Positions 47,585 to 55,979 of a stretch of DNA of 56,056 nt are shown here, in pieces (position 1 is the stretch's first letter; each line of letters opens with the position of its first letter). The position numbers and the translations under genes are program-made. Under the pieces are notes generated by a model. That model did not search any database. It was not told the DNA's origin and saw only the letters and a program-made list of their open reading frames with translations. Where the stretch lies: contig CACWMK010000012.1 of the NCBI GenBank assembly GCA_902761905.1, positions 1 through 56,056 on the forward strand, read 5' to 3'. The DNA is from an uncultured Prevotellaceae bacterium. GTDB lineage: Bacteria; Bacteroidota; Bacteroidia; Bacteroidales; Bacteroidaceae.

Positions 47585-47617
47585 GCAACACAACAAAAAT
47601 GTTGCGCAACGCGTTGC
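47585..47617. promoter_or_regulatory. LacI-type operator cluster
   Basis: GTTGCGCAAC (47601-47610) and GCAACGCGTTGC (47606-47617) are overlapping perfect palindromes. GCAACA (47585-47590) and TGTTGC (47600-47605) add an outer inverted pair. The position just upstream of the -7 box suits repression. Confidence 0.65.
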
Positions 47618-47743
47618 TTTCTTTCACTAAAATACGACCACCAACCTTTGCAAGCTGATGGTCTTATCTAACTATATAAACGTTTTGTGTTGTTTTGGTT
47701 TCGCAAATATATTGATTTTTATTATACATTAATACGCAAACAC

Positions 47744-47776
47744 AAAAAAATATACCGCAACGCGTTGCGGTATATT
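47744..47776 (-). terminator. Terminator of the phosphatase gene that contains a second LacI operator core
   Basis: A perfect 28-base palindrome (47749-47776) with core GCAACGCGTTGC is followed on the minus strand by seven T. The stem of 14 pairs ends transcription of the phosphatase gene (stop at 47796). The core equals the operator at 47606, about 150 bases away. Confidence 0.8.
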
Positions 47777-47795
47777 CTCTTATATTTGCCTAAGA

Positions 47796-49892
47796 CTAGC
47801 CTACCTTCAGGCACATCATTGTGAGGTCATCATTAGGATCTGCACCAGCACGATGCTCCTCTACCTGACGCTTAAGTTTCTCAACAACCTGCATAGAATT
47901 TGCAAACTTAGTTTCGCGGAGAACTTCGAGCATATGGTCATCTCCGAATCGAACCAACTGAGGATTCTCTGCCTCGTTCAAACCATCAGTATAGATGAAG
48001 AGAGGCTTACCCTTGATACTCTCGATAAACTCGCCCTCATACTCGAGTCCCTGCCACAAACCGATTGGTGCATTAGGATTCATCTGGAGGAAGTTTCCGC
48101 CATCGGCATCACCACCAAGTACTGGAGGATTATGGCCTGCATTACAGAAGTCAAGACGTCCTGTTGTAAGGTCAACCAGTCCGATGAACATTGTGATAAA
48201 CATACCGTTCTCGTTGTTCTCAGTAAGTTCATCGTTGATGCGATTACATATTTCGTCTGGTGAATAGTGATGCTTAGCCATAGCACGGAACAGACGGATA
48301 ACCTGAGCCATAAAGAGCGAAGCAGGTACACCCTTACCTGATACGTCACCAATAGCGAAGTACAGGTGGTTCTTCTCAAGGAAGTAATCATAAAGGTCAC
48401 CTCCGACCTCCTTGGCAGGAGTCATCGATGCAAACAAATCGAGACCTTCACTCTCAAGGTTTCCAGCAGGAATCATCGACATCTGGATATCGCGGGCAAT
48501 ACGAAGCTCACTCTCGATACGCTCACGAGCAGTAGTAGCCTCCTCAAGCTGACCATAAGCGTCCTGCAACAGTTTGAACGATCTACGCTTGTAGACCATG
48601 TAGAAGATCATGAATCCGGCCAAGAGCACAAATCCTATACCTAAAGCAATAAGGCGTTGACGGTTAAGTTCGTGTCCTTGTTTCTCAACCTCCCACTGTG
48701 TACGAGCAAGCTCTTCTTCCTTCTTGTGAGTTTCGTATATAGTTGCCATCTCGGCCGTATCGTCACGCTTAGACCATACAAGGGCCGAATCATAGGCGTT
48801 ACATATCTGATTAGCTACATAGATGGCCGAATCCTTAAGACCTGCACCAGCGTTGGCACGATACTTTGGTACAAGATAGAGGTTGATATTGTCGAGTGTC
48901 ATCTTCATTCCGCGGAATCCAATCCAGTGATCCAACGTACGGAAGTTCTTGGCAGCCTCGGCATAACGATGAGCCAGCATCAGATAGTCATTGCCATCAA
49001 GCTTTCCCTGCTCTGTCTTAGAATAATCTGTTTCCTGATAAGCATTAAAAGCAGCCTCTGCCTCAGCCTTATTTCCTGCATCGTACGAGATACACGCTTG
49101 GAACAGACGGATTCGGGCACGATTACGGTCTATAAAATCAGTATCAGCATCGGGACGAAGACGATACAGATAGAGTAACGAGTCGGTGCGGTCGTTCCAC
49201 TTCTTACCTTCCTTATAATGCTTGGTGTTAAGATGAGCAACAGTGATATTGCTTACACCAGTTACGGCCGATCGTATGCGCGAACCATTAGTATCCTTCT
49301 TCGAAATAGAGTTCTTATAATGCCAATAAGCATTCTCGTAGCTCTGGGCTGCATCGGCATCATGACCCAGATACATCTGACACGAACCAATGGTATAATA
49401 GAGCACAGCCAAGTCGCGTGACTGAGCTTTCTCATTACCCTCCAGTTTCTCAACGGCAGGCATTGCTATTCTAATAGTAGTCTCGTAATCGTTCTTTACA
49501 GAGAGCATCTGCGCCAATGTGCGAGCCGAACGACTATAGTAGATTACGTCCTTGTCGTCAAGTTCTTCAACATCGAGTGCCTTCTTGTAATAAACTTCTG
49601 ATGCAGCTCTCTTATTCTGACTGTGAAGAGACGAGCCACGCAGGAAATTTGCTCTCACCGAGCTGATGACTCCAGCCTTCTCCAAGCTATCAGCCAAGAA
49701 GAACTTACGTTCATAATCTTTTGCCTTGTCTGCCAGCGATATCAAGCTATCCACCATACTCGACTGTATCGAGTCTTTAGCAGACACTTTGCTATCACCC
49801 TTAGTCGTGCTTTCATCCTCGCCTCCACATGAGACAAAGAATAGAGCTGCCAGGGTAGCGGCAACAACAGACCATCGTTTTAGTTGTTTCAT
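47796..49892 (-). CDS. TPR-containing SpoIIE-type serine phosphatase, lipoprotein form
   Basis: 698 residues. Lipoprotein signal ALFFVSC (Cys22) then GGEDEST; with a membrane helix later (about 412-434, ALGIGFVLLAGFMIFYMVY) the N-terminus would be held at the periplasmic side, or the signal is simply cleaved or uncleaved. TPR-like repeats fill about 40-390. After the helix come a coiled-coil linker with TTARERIESELRIARDIQMS and the SpoIIE/PP2C domain (about 480-698): KEVGGDLYDYF, IGDVSGKGVPASLF, NAGHNPPVLGG, LFIYTDGLNEAEN and N-D-D-L-T-M-M. The metal-binding Asp residues are intact. It is a paralogue of 11243-13315 with the same order of domains. It follows the CoA-transferase gene by 16 bases and may sense nutrient state. 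Confidence 0.88.
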   Translation of the reverse strand: MKQLKRWSVVAATLAALFFVSCGGEDESTTKGDSKVSAKDSIQSSMVDSLISLADKAKDYERKFFLADSLEKAGVISSVRANFLRGSSLHSQNKRAASEVYYKKALDVEELDDKDVIYYSRSARTLAQMLSVKNDYETTIRIAMPAVEKLEGNEKAQSRDLAVLYYTIGSCQMYLGHDADAAQSYENAYWHYKNSISKKDTNGSRIRSAVTGVSNITVAHLNTKHYKEGKKWNDRTDSLLYLYRLRPDADTDFIDRNRARIRLFQACISYDAGNKAEAEAAFNAYQETDYSKTEQGKLDGNDYLMLAHRYAEAAKNFRTLDHWIGFRGMKMTLDNINLYLVPKYRANAGAGLKDSAIYVANQICNAYDSALVWSKRDDTAEMATIYETHKKEEELARTQWEVEKQGHELNRQRLIALGIGFVLLAGFMIFYMVYKRRSFKLLQDAYGQLEEATTARERIESELRIARDIQMSMIPAGNLESEGLDLFASMTPAKEVGGDLYDYFLEKNHLYFAIGDVSGKGVPASLFMAQVIRLFRAMAKHHYSPDEICNRINDELTENNENGMFITMFIGLVDLTTGRLDFCNAGHNPPVLGGDADGGNFLQMNPNAPIGLWQGLEYEGEFIESIKGKPLFIYTDGLNEAENPQLVRFGDDHMLEVLRETKFANSMQVVEKLKRQVEEHRAGADPNDDLTMMCLKVG

Positions 49893-49908
49893 TATTAATT
49901 ATCCTTTT

Positions 49909-51414
49909 TTATTTGATGTATTCAGAAAAGTCAGTCAGTTTCATATCGCCCTTACGAGCCAATGTGTCATGCATAGCAAAAGCTGCTGGCAAATTATGAC
50001 GGGTCTGGCCCATCTTAGCAATCTTAAGGTAATCCCACAGCAGCTGCTTATAATCAGGGTGTGCACAATTCTCGATGATGAGTTCTGCACGCTGGGCAGG
50101 GCTCTTTCCACGCAGATCAGCTACACCCTGCTCGGTTACGATGATATTAACATCGTGCTCCGATGAGTCCTGATGGCTAACAAAAGGAACTATCGAACTG
50201 ATTACTCCCCCCTTTGCAATCGATGGACATGTAAATATAGAAAGGTATGCATTGCGGATAAAGTCTCCACTGCCACCAATACCATTCATCATCTTAACAC
50301 CACTGATATGTGTTGAGTTCACGTTTCCGTAGAGATCAGCCTCGATAGCTGTATTAATAGCAATCACACCCAATCGGCGGATGATTTCAGGCGAATTAGA
50401 AATCTCACTCTGACGCAGAGTAAGGTGATGCTTCATATAGTCCATATTATCGTAAACCTGCATCAAACAGTCGTTAGATACTGTCAACGAACAAGCCGAA
50501 GCGTCTTTTACACGTCCATTAAGCATCATCTCGATTACCGAGTTCTGGATAACCTCAGTATAGATATTGAAATTAGGCACATGCTTATCCTCGCCCAAAG
50601 CACCAAGAATAGCGTTAGCAGTAGAACCTACTCCACTCTGTAATGGGAGGAACTCCTTGGGGATACGCCCCTTATGCATCTCCTCTACAAGGAACTCGGC
50701 AGTAAGGAATCCTATCTTCTCTGTAACTGGGTCGCTATCCTTAAAGGCACGTGCCTCGTCTGGAATATTACATTCAACTACGCCTACCACCTTGTCTTTA
50801 GGAATGCTTACGTATGGCTTACCAATACGGTCGCCTACGTTTTCAATAGGAATAGCCTTGCGATAAGGCGGGTCCAATGGTTCATATACATCGTGAATGA
50901 ATTTGGCGTTAGCGTTGTGGAACGAGTTAAGCTCCAGGATAACTTTCTTGGCAAGACGAGCTGCAGTTGGCGAAATACCACCAGCAGCAGTAAGATATAC
51001 ATGATAGTCGTTACCGACCTCCTCAATGTCGCAAACCTCAAGGATTGCCCAATCTACATCTCCATAAAAACCATAGCGCAACTCCTGAGCCATATGACTC
51101 AAGTGCAGGTCGTTATATGGAATCTCGCCCATATTAACGTGCTTACGGAAATCAGGATTGGTTGTATAAGGTGCACGATATTTAATAGCCTGAGCATTAG
51201 CCAGGTCACCATCAGTGCTCTGTCCAGTTGATGCGCCAGTAAAGATACCTACTTTAAATTCGCGACCAGCCTCATGTTCAGCTACAGCAATCTTAGCCAA
51301 TTCCTTGGTTGTTGCTTTAGCTACACCTGCTGGTGTAAAGCCACTCATAGCGATGTTTTCGCCGTTTTTAATCAATGCTGCAGCCTCGGCAGCAGTCATA
51401 CGCGTATATGCCAT
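49909..51414 (-). CDS. Acetate/succinate CoA-transferase (acetyl-CoA hydrolase family)
   Basis: 501 residues from the ATG at 51414; an ATG ten codons upstream precedes the family's usual start M-A-Y-T-R-M-T-A-A-E. The family moves CoA between acetyl-CoA and succinate, a step of succinate/propionate/acetate fermentation in Prevotella-like bacteria. Motifs: I-A-M-S-G-F-T-P-A-G-V-A-K (start), GIFTGASTGQSTDG, A-A-G-G-I-S-P-T, PLQSGVGSTANAILGAL (near the usual G-x-G-N-x-A-N-A; Ser-Thr replaces Asn-x), Y-T-E287-V-I-Q with the probable catalytic Glu, GSGDFIRNAYLS and TEQGVADLRGKSP. It has a strong promoter and probably shares its transcript with the SpoIIE phosphatase gene. Confidence 0.92.
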   Translation of the reverse strand: MAYTRMTAAEAAALIKNGENIAMSGFTPAGVAKATTKELAKIAVAEHEAGREFKVGIFTGASTGQSTDGDLANAQAIKYRAPYTTNPDFRKHVNMGEIPYNDLHLSHMAQELRYGFYGDVDWAILEVCDIEEVGNDYHVYLTAAGGISPTAARLAKKVILELNSFHNANAKFIHDVYEPLDPPYRKAIPIENVGDRIGKPYVSIPKDKVVGVVECNIPDEARAFKDSDPVTEKIGFLTAEFLVEEMHKGRIPKEFLPLQSGVGSTANAILGALGEDKHVPNFNIYTEVIQNSVIEMMLNGRVKDASACSLTVSNDCLMQVYDNMDYMKHHLTLRQSEISNSPEIIRRLGVIAINTAIEADLYGNVNSTHISGVKMMNGIGGSGDFIRNAYLSIFTCPSIAKGGVISSIVPFVSHQDSSEHDVNIIVTEQGVADLRGKSPAQRAELIIENCAHPDYKQLLWDYLKIAKMGQTRHNLPAAFAMHDTLARKGDMKLTDFSEYIK

Positions 51415-51441
51415 AATTTTCGAAATTTGCAAATTCGGGTG

Positions 51442-51473
51442 CAAATTTACAACTTTTTAGCCAAACCACCAAA
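51442..51473 (-). promoter_or_regulatory. Promoter of the CoA-transferase gene
   Basis: On the minus strand TTTG (51470-51473), a 20-base gap and TAAATTTG (51442-51449) match the consensus exactly. Leader of about 22 bases. Confidence 0.85.
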
Positions 51474-51494
51474 AAAAAACCTAACTCTTAACAA

Positions 51495-52142
51495 TTATAA
51501 GTACTCCATCAACACATCCCATACGGCAATGATATGACAAATGCTACCTGCCAAGACAAAAAAATGGAAAACGGAATGCATATATTTGGTCTTATTCAAA
51601 GAATAAAAAACGGCTCCAGTGATGTAACAAACACCCTCAGCTATAATCCAACTTACAGCTGCAGTCGACACAGAATCGATTAGTGGTTTGAAAGCCACCA
51701 ATACACTCAGGCCCATTCCAACAAAGCAAAATGTCTCGATATTTGAATGTTCTTCAAGATGGATAAGGCTGATTATGGTACCTGCAATAGCACAAGCCCA
51801 AACAAAGCAGAAAAGACTCCATCCCCAATAGCCCTGTTCGCGCAACGCAATCAGTGTTAAAGGCGAATACGAGCCTGCTATGTGCCAGTAAATAGCAGCA
51901 TGATCCCACTTACGCAAACGTTCTTTCCACTTAGAATGGTGCTTTATAGAATGGTAGATAGTTGATGCCGCATACGACCCTAACATTCCAAAAAGGTAAA
52001 GAATTACTCCCACTCTAGCCCAATCGTTATCTGCCCGAAAACACCACACCAAAAAGATAATACCGAAAACCACTCCTAGCAGGATTCCTCCGCCATGAGA
52101 AGCAGCATTCCATATTTCCTCTTTTTTAGTGTACCTAATCAT
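51495..52142 (-). CDS. Hemolysin III family (YqfA/PAQR-like) membrane protein
   Basis: 215 residues with seven membrane helices. Family motifs: T-K-K-E-E-I-W-N-A-A-S-H-G-G-G (first helix), SYAASTIYHSIKHHSKWKERLRKWDHAAIYWHIAGSY rewritten in parts as S-T-I-Y-H, W-D-H-A-A-I-Y and I-A-G-S-Y-S-P, and a last helix with HSVFHFFVLAGSICH. The His and Asp residues of SxxxH, D-H and HxxxH form the zinc site of the PAQR superfamily, where some members have lipid hydrolase (ceramidase-like) activity. Bacterial members are not proven hemolysins. The gene has its own -7 box and is read away from the secreted operon at 52316. The end is 80 bases before the CoA-transferase start. Confidence 0.93.
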   Translation of the reverse strand: MIRYTKKEEIWNAASHGGGILLGVVFGIIFLVWCFRADNDWARVGVILYLFGMLGSYAASTIYHSIKHHSKWKERLRKWDHAAIYWHIAGSYSPLTLIALREQGYWGWSLFCFVWACAIAGTIISLIHLEEHSNIETFCFVGMGLSVLVAFKPLIDSVSTAAVSWIIAEGVCYITGAVFYSLNKTKYMHSVFHFFVLAGSICHIIAVWDVLMEYL

Positions 52143-52168
52143 ACTTTTTCAATACCGTTTAAGCGCTG

Positions 52169-52176
52169 CAAAGTTA
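52169..52176 (-). promoter_or_regulatory. -7 box of the hemolysin III gene
   Basis: TAACTTTG on the minus strand followed by GC, 27 bases before the start codon; no TTTG at -33. Confidence 0.65.
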
Positions 52177-52225
52177 AGACTTTCTTTGAAAATAACACAG
52201 AATTTAGTAAAAAACTTGCAAAACA

Positions 52226-52257
52226 TTTGGAAGTTTCACATTATTTTCATATTTTTG
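52226..52257 (+). promoter_or_regulatory. Promoter of the secreted four-gene operon
   Basis: TTTG (52226-52229), a 20-base gap and TATTTTTG (52250-52257) match the consensus exactly. Leader of about 55 bases. Confidence 0.85.
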
Positions 52258-52315
52258 CCACGGTATAATAGCCTAATTCTATATTTATAACCAACATATT
52301 TAAGGAGAAAGAACA

Positions 52316-53131
52316 ATGAGATCTATTAAAAAACTTATCACATTATCCATTCTGTGGTTTACTATTCCACAAGTATCATTCGCTCAAAAACAGCATTTCG
52401 AGGGTGAGATAACCTATAACGTATCTATAGCTCTCGACAAGACTGCACGTAAGTTTCTGAAAGGAACGGATGGAGCATACGAAATGAAGACCATCTACAA
52501 AAATGGTGACGAATTTAGTCATGAGGATTACTTTGGCATGAACACGTTGATATCAAGAACCAAGGACTCTGTCTACATGTATCACCCAGAGATAAAGAAA
52601 GGCTATAAATGCTCATTCTCTGCTTCAATCGAAAACTACAAGGCCTCTAGAAAAGACACAAAGAACACTGTTAAGGCCACTGGAGAAACTAAGGAAATGT
52701 ATGGTTTCACCTTCAGTAGATTTCAGGGGGATGTTACATCAGAAGTAGACTTGAGTGTTGCAAAATTGAATACTGCCGAACAACATGATTATTGGATATG
52801 CACCGACTTTGACGACAATTGGATTACAAGCATCTGCCTACCTGGCATGATTCTCAGTTTCGACTATTTCAGCAAAGCCAGCATTCCCATTCTGGGCGAA
52901 ATGACCCAGCACTTCGACATGAACATTAAGGAGTTGAAGGCTCGAGAAGTAGATGATAGCGAGTTGTCGCTACCAAAAGATATTGTTTTCACATTGGTGA
53001 ACAACCTGAATACGGCCGAATCGAAACTCAAGAAGGACCACAAGAAGTGGGCAAAGGAAAATGGAAAGAAGGTTGGCGAAGATATCAAGACACGTGGTGC
53101 AGCTAAGACTAAAGGCGACTGGGATTTTTAA
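52316..53131 (+). CDS. Secreted DUF4412-like protein of unknown function
   Basis: 271 residues. Signal peptide (MRSIKKLITLSILWFTIPQVSFAQ). The first part (F-E-G-E-I-T-Y-N-V-S-I, Y-K-N-G-D-E-F-S-H-E-D, YHPEIKKGYKCSF) has the strand pattern of DUF4412/GLPGLI-type proteins, which fold like LolA and often bind something hydrophobic. The middle (W-I-C-T-D-F-D-D-N-W-I-T, SICLPGMILSF) continues the fold. The end is Lys-rich and helical (A-E-S-K-L-K-K-D-H-K-K-W-A-K-E-N-G-K-K). No enzyme motif. First gene of a probable operon with three other secreted proteins, gaps of 46, 42 and -1 bases. Confidence 0.6.
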   Translation: MRSIKKLITLSILWFTIPQVSFAQKQHFEGEITYNVSIALDKTARKFLKGTDGAYEMKTIYKNGDEFSHEDYFGMNTLISRTKDSVYMYHPEIKKGYKCSFSASIENYKASRKDTKNTVKATGETKEMYGFTFSRFQGDVTSEVDLSVAKLNTAEQHDYWICTDFDDNWITSICLPGMILSFDYFSKASIPILGEMTQHFDMNIKELKAREVDDSELSLPKDIVFTLVNNLNTAESKLKKDHKKWAKENGKKVGEDIKTRGAAKTKGDWDF

Positions 53132-53177
53132 ACTTTAAAACCATTTTTCCTTCTAATATATAAAAGGTGTAACTAAA

Positions 53178-54389
53178 ATGAAGAAACTGATAATAATGCT
53201 AACATTGGGCTTGATGACACAAATCTGCCACGCCCAAGACGACGAGAACTTCAAATACATGAGAGGCTCGCTCTGCATTATGATGGTAGAGCACCCGACA
53301 CTCGAATTTAATGATCAGATTGAGAAGGTATTTGAGAAAGTTCCCATCCCCAACCGATTCAACAGTCACGAGTTGGGCGTAAGAGTACTGAGTTTCCCCA
53401 ACAACGATGACCAACTAGCCAATCTGAAGATTTTCAGCAACGAGAACCAACTGGCCAAACGCATTGTTGCAAAATGGTTCGGGCGTAACAAGAATACGGG
53501 TGCGTTCAACATCGATCTGCTGAAAGAGCGCGGGCACTATAGTGCAACTAAGATTGATGTAAAAGGAGCTATGGCACAGCAGAGAGGAATGGCTGTGCTC
53601 GAGGACCTGGGCGAAAACCTGATTGGACATACATATTGGGTAGTCAACGACATACAGTATGTAAACCAGGGAAACTTCTTTAAGAGCGTTAAAGACGTTG
53701 CCAATATAACCAAGGAGGTTGCTGGCAATAAGACAACATCTCTTGAAGAGACATTGGGTATCGACTTCGAAGACTCTGCTGTAGGGTTGCTTGATAAAGT
53801 AAAGGGATTCCGCGTAAAAATCACATCACACCTATTCCGACTGAAGTGGGACGAAGAAACATCTAACACTTTCTACAGCGAGTATTACACCGAAAATCCT
53901 GAAGAAGATGCCAACAAGGTAAATGGATTCAAGGGAGACAAAGACCTCTTCAAGATGGAGTATGTAGGTTCGGTTACCAGTACTAGCAGCAAGACATCTG
54001 TATCGGGAGTAACCACCAACGAACAGATGATTCGCAAGGTGTGCACCCGTGCACTTGACAAGAATATTGCCGACCTTCAACATGAGTTTGCCGAATTTCG
54101 TATAAAAGCTCCACTGATAAGTGTCGAGCCACTAAAGGCATACGTTGGAATGAAGGAAGACATCAATGAGAAATCACGTTACGAAGTTCTGGAAGCTGTT
54201 CCCGACGAGCGTGGTGTTACTACATATAAGCGCGTAGGACTGATTAAGCCCATAAAAGGCAAAATTTGGGACAATCGCTTTATGGCTGACGAAGAAAAGA
54301 CAACCGAAGCTACCCTTGACGGAACATATTTCGAGATTATTTCCGGCAAGGACTTCTACCCTGGAATGCTCATTCGTGAGACAAAATGA
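53178..54389 (+). CDS. Secreted protein of unknown function
   Basis: 403 residues. Signal peptide (MKKLIIMLTLGLMTQICHAQ). The mature protein starts D-D-E-N-F-K-Y-M-R-G-S-L-C-I-M-M-V-E-H-P. Other features: FGRNKNTGAFNIDLLKERG, E-D-L-G-E-N-L-I-G-H-T-Y-W-V-V-N-D-I, a Thr-Glu-rich helix (about 175-200), SHLFRLKWDEETSNTFYSEY, and a C-terminal region with K-A-Y-V-G-M-K-E-D-I-N-E-K-S-R-Y-E-V-L and V-G-L-I-K-P-I-K-G-K-I-W-D-N-R. Such E-K-x-R-Y-E-V strands suggest a small beta domain at the end. No catalytic set is evident. I do not recognise the family. Its place between two secreted proteins suggests a shared envelope role. Confidence 0.6.
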   Translation: MKKLIIMLTLGLMTQICHAQDDENFKYMRGSLCIMMVEHPTLEFNDQIEKVFEKVPIPNRFNSHELGVRVLSFPNNDDQLANLKIFSNENQLAKRIVAKWFGRNKNTGAFNIDLLKERGHYSATKIDVKGAMAQQRGMAVLEDLGENLIGHTYWVVNDIQYVNQGNFFKSVKDVANITKEVAGNKTTSLEETLGIDFEDSAVGLLDKVKGFRVKITSHLFRLKWDEETSNTFYSEYYTENPEEDANKVNGFKGDKDLFKMEYVGSVTSTSSKTSVSGVTTNEQMIRKVCTRALDKNIADLQHEFAEFRIKAPLISVEPLKAYVGMKEDINEKSRYEVLEAVPDERGVTTYKRVGLIKPIKGKIWDNRFMADEEKTTEATLDGTYFEIISGKDFYPGMLIRETK

Positions 54390-54431
54390 GACGAGATAAT
54401 CCTATTATTAACAACTTAAAACATTTCTATT

Positions 54432-55052
54432 ATGAAAGCTATTAAATTTTTTGCAGCTTTATTTATGATGTTTGCCGTTTCGGCAAGTGTAAATGCTCAG
54501 CAGTTGAGTAAAGCCAACCAGAAGCTGCTGAAGAAGCAGTTGAAGGAATTCAAGGCCGAAGGCTGGAAGGTTAACCCTGGCCAACTGCCTCTCGAAACCC
54601 AGTTGACAAAGGCATTTACAAGCCAGTCAGAAGTTGACGCAATGGGTTATGAGGTATGGATTGTAGGCGAAGGTCGTAGCACTGGTAGTGTTTATGACGC
54701 AGCTAGAACTCAGGCTCTTACCGTAGCCAAGGGTGAAATCGCCACTAAGATGAGAACCGATATGACTTCAACTATCGAGCAGGATCTGGCCAACGAGCAG
54801 TTTGGCGCCGATGAGGCAGAGTCTATCGCAAAGACGATTGTTAGTCAGCAGGGCCGTAGTATCGACCAGCAGCTGAACCGTCCTAAGACTCTGATGGAAT
54901 GCTGGCGCAAGCTGCCTAACGGCAATACCGAGGTGCTTATCCGCTGTGCCATCTCTGCCGACACTGTCAGCAAGCTCGCTAAGGAAGCCATCAAGCAGGC
55001 TCGCAGAGACAATCTGATTAAGGATGTAGAGAAAGTTAAGGCTAAGAACTAA
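54432..55052 (+). CDS. Secreted LPP20-like protein of unknown function
   Basis: 206 residues. Signal peptide (MKAIKFFAALFMMFAVSASVNAQ). A Lys-rich helix (L-S-K-A-N-Q-K-L-L-K-K-Q-L-K-E-F-K) leads to G-W-K-V-N-P-G-Q-L-P-L, then VWIVGEGRSTGSVYDAARTQ, A-K-G-E-I-A-T-K-M, a long Gln/Glu/Asp helix, and CWRKLPNGNTEVLIRCAI before a final basic helix. The A-x-x-A-R-x-Q-A-L-x-x-A-K-x-E-I-A arrangement and the V-L-I-R-C-A strand resemble LPP20/FlgP-type envelope domains, but the match is loose. The stop codon overlaps the next start (TAATG), so both are translated together. Confidence 0.6.
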   Translation: MKAIKFFAALFMMFAVSASVNAQQLSKANQKLLKKQLKEFKAEGWKVNPGQLPLETQLTKAFTSQSEVDAMGYEVWIVGEGRSTGSVYDAARTQALTVAKGEIATKMRTDMTSTIEQDLANEQFGADEAESIAKTIVSQQGRSIDQQLNRPKTLMECWRKLPNGNTEVLIRCAISADTVSKLAKEAIKQARRDNLIKDVEKVKAKN

Positions 55053-55954
55053 TGAAACAATTGCTCATACTGATCACAGTATTCTCCTGGGCACTGGGTA
55101 TCAGCGCCCAGGAGAAGGGCAAAGTAAAAACGGTGGAGGATACCTATCTCTATGAGATACCCTCCAACGTTTCCTATGCCCAGGCTTGTCAGTTTGCGCT
55201 AGTAAAAGCGCAGAATGCAGCTATCGAGAAGGAATTCGGTACGTCTGTAAGTCAAAACGACATGGTTCTTATTTCCAATGAGAACGGCCAGTCGAGTACC
55301 TCATTCCATTCCATGACAAGTGGTCAGGTGAGAGGTGTGTGGCTGGGTGATGTAGCCGAACCTAAGTTTGAACGCATACTCGACGGTGGCAGAGACCTGC
55401 TGAAGGTTACCGTTAAAGGTAAGATCAGGGAACTGGTTACTGCCGGAGTGGAGTTTGAGGCAAAGCCATTACGTGTCCAGCCAGATAAGAAACTTACGTC
55501 CGACACCTTTAAGAACGGTGAGGACTTCTTCCTATATTTCAAGTCACCCGTCGATGGATACCTTACGGTATTCCTGTTCGACATCCTTACCAATCAGGTA
55601 TTCTGCATGCTGCCCTACCAGAGTTCGGGCAAAGGCTCTTTTGCCGTTACCCACGACAAGGAGTACTATCTTTTCTCAGCAGCAAAAGCCGACCCTGCAG
55701 ATGGTGAGGTTGACGAGGTGGTGCTTACCTGTTCGGAAGGCAACACCGAAGAGTATAACAACCTTTATGTTATCTTCTCGCCTAATAACTATGCAAAAAT
55801 AAGCGCAAAGGTTGGACAGAAGCAACTGTCTGACGACCTTATCGTACCAAGTTCGCTTGACTACAAAGAATTCAATGCCTGGCTGACAAAGTATCAACAG
55901 AAGGACGAACAGATGCAAGTTGAACGCATCCCTATCAGAATTGAAAACAACTAA
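55052..55954 (+). CDS. Secreted protein with a FlgT-like first and DUF4384-like second half
   Basis: 300 residues. Signal peptide (MKQLLILITVFSWALGISAQ). About 30-130: N-V-S-Y-A-Q-A-C-Q-F-A-L-V-K-A-Q-N-A-A-I-E-K-E-F-G and L-L-K-V-T-V-K-G-K-I-R, the pattern of the FlgT N-terminal / LPP20-type fold also seen in the preceding protein. About 150-260: FFLYFKSPVDGYLTVFLFD, C-M-L-P-Y-Q-S-S-G-K-G, DKEYYLFSA and NNLYVIFSP, as in DUF4384, an Ig-like domain found on bacterial surface and caspase-like proteins. No protease is present here. The last residues are a short Lys/Gln-rich tail. Last gene of the operon. Confidence 0.6.
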   Translation: MKQLLILITVFSWALGISAQEKGKVKTVEDTYLYEIPSNVSYAQACQFALVKAQNAAIEKEFGTSVSQNDMVLISNENGQSSTSFHSMTSGQVRGVWLGDVAEPKFERILDGGRDLLKVTVKGKIRELVTAGVEFEAKPLRVQPDKKLTSDTFKNGEDFFLYFKSPVDGYLTVFLFDILTNQVFCMLPYQSSGKGSFAVTHDKEYYLFSAAKADPADGEVDEVVLTCSEGNTEEYNNLYVIFSPNNYAKISAKVGQKQLSDDLIVPSSLDYKEFNAWLTKYQQKDEQMQVERIPIRIENN

Positions 55955-55979
55955 AACTTCACTACTGTCCAAAGAAATT

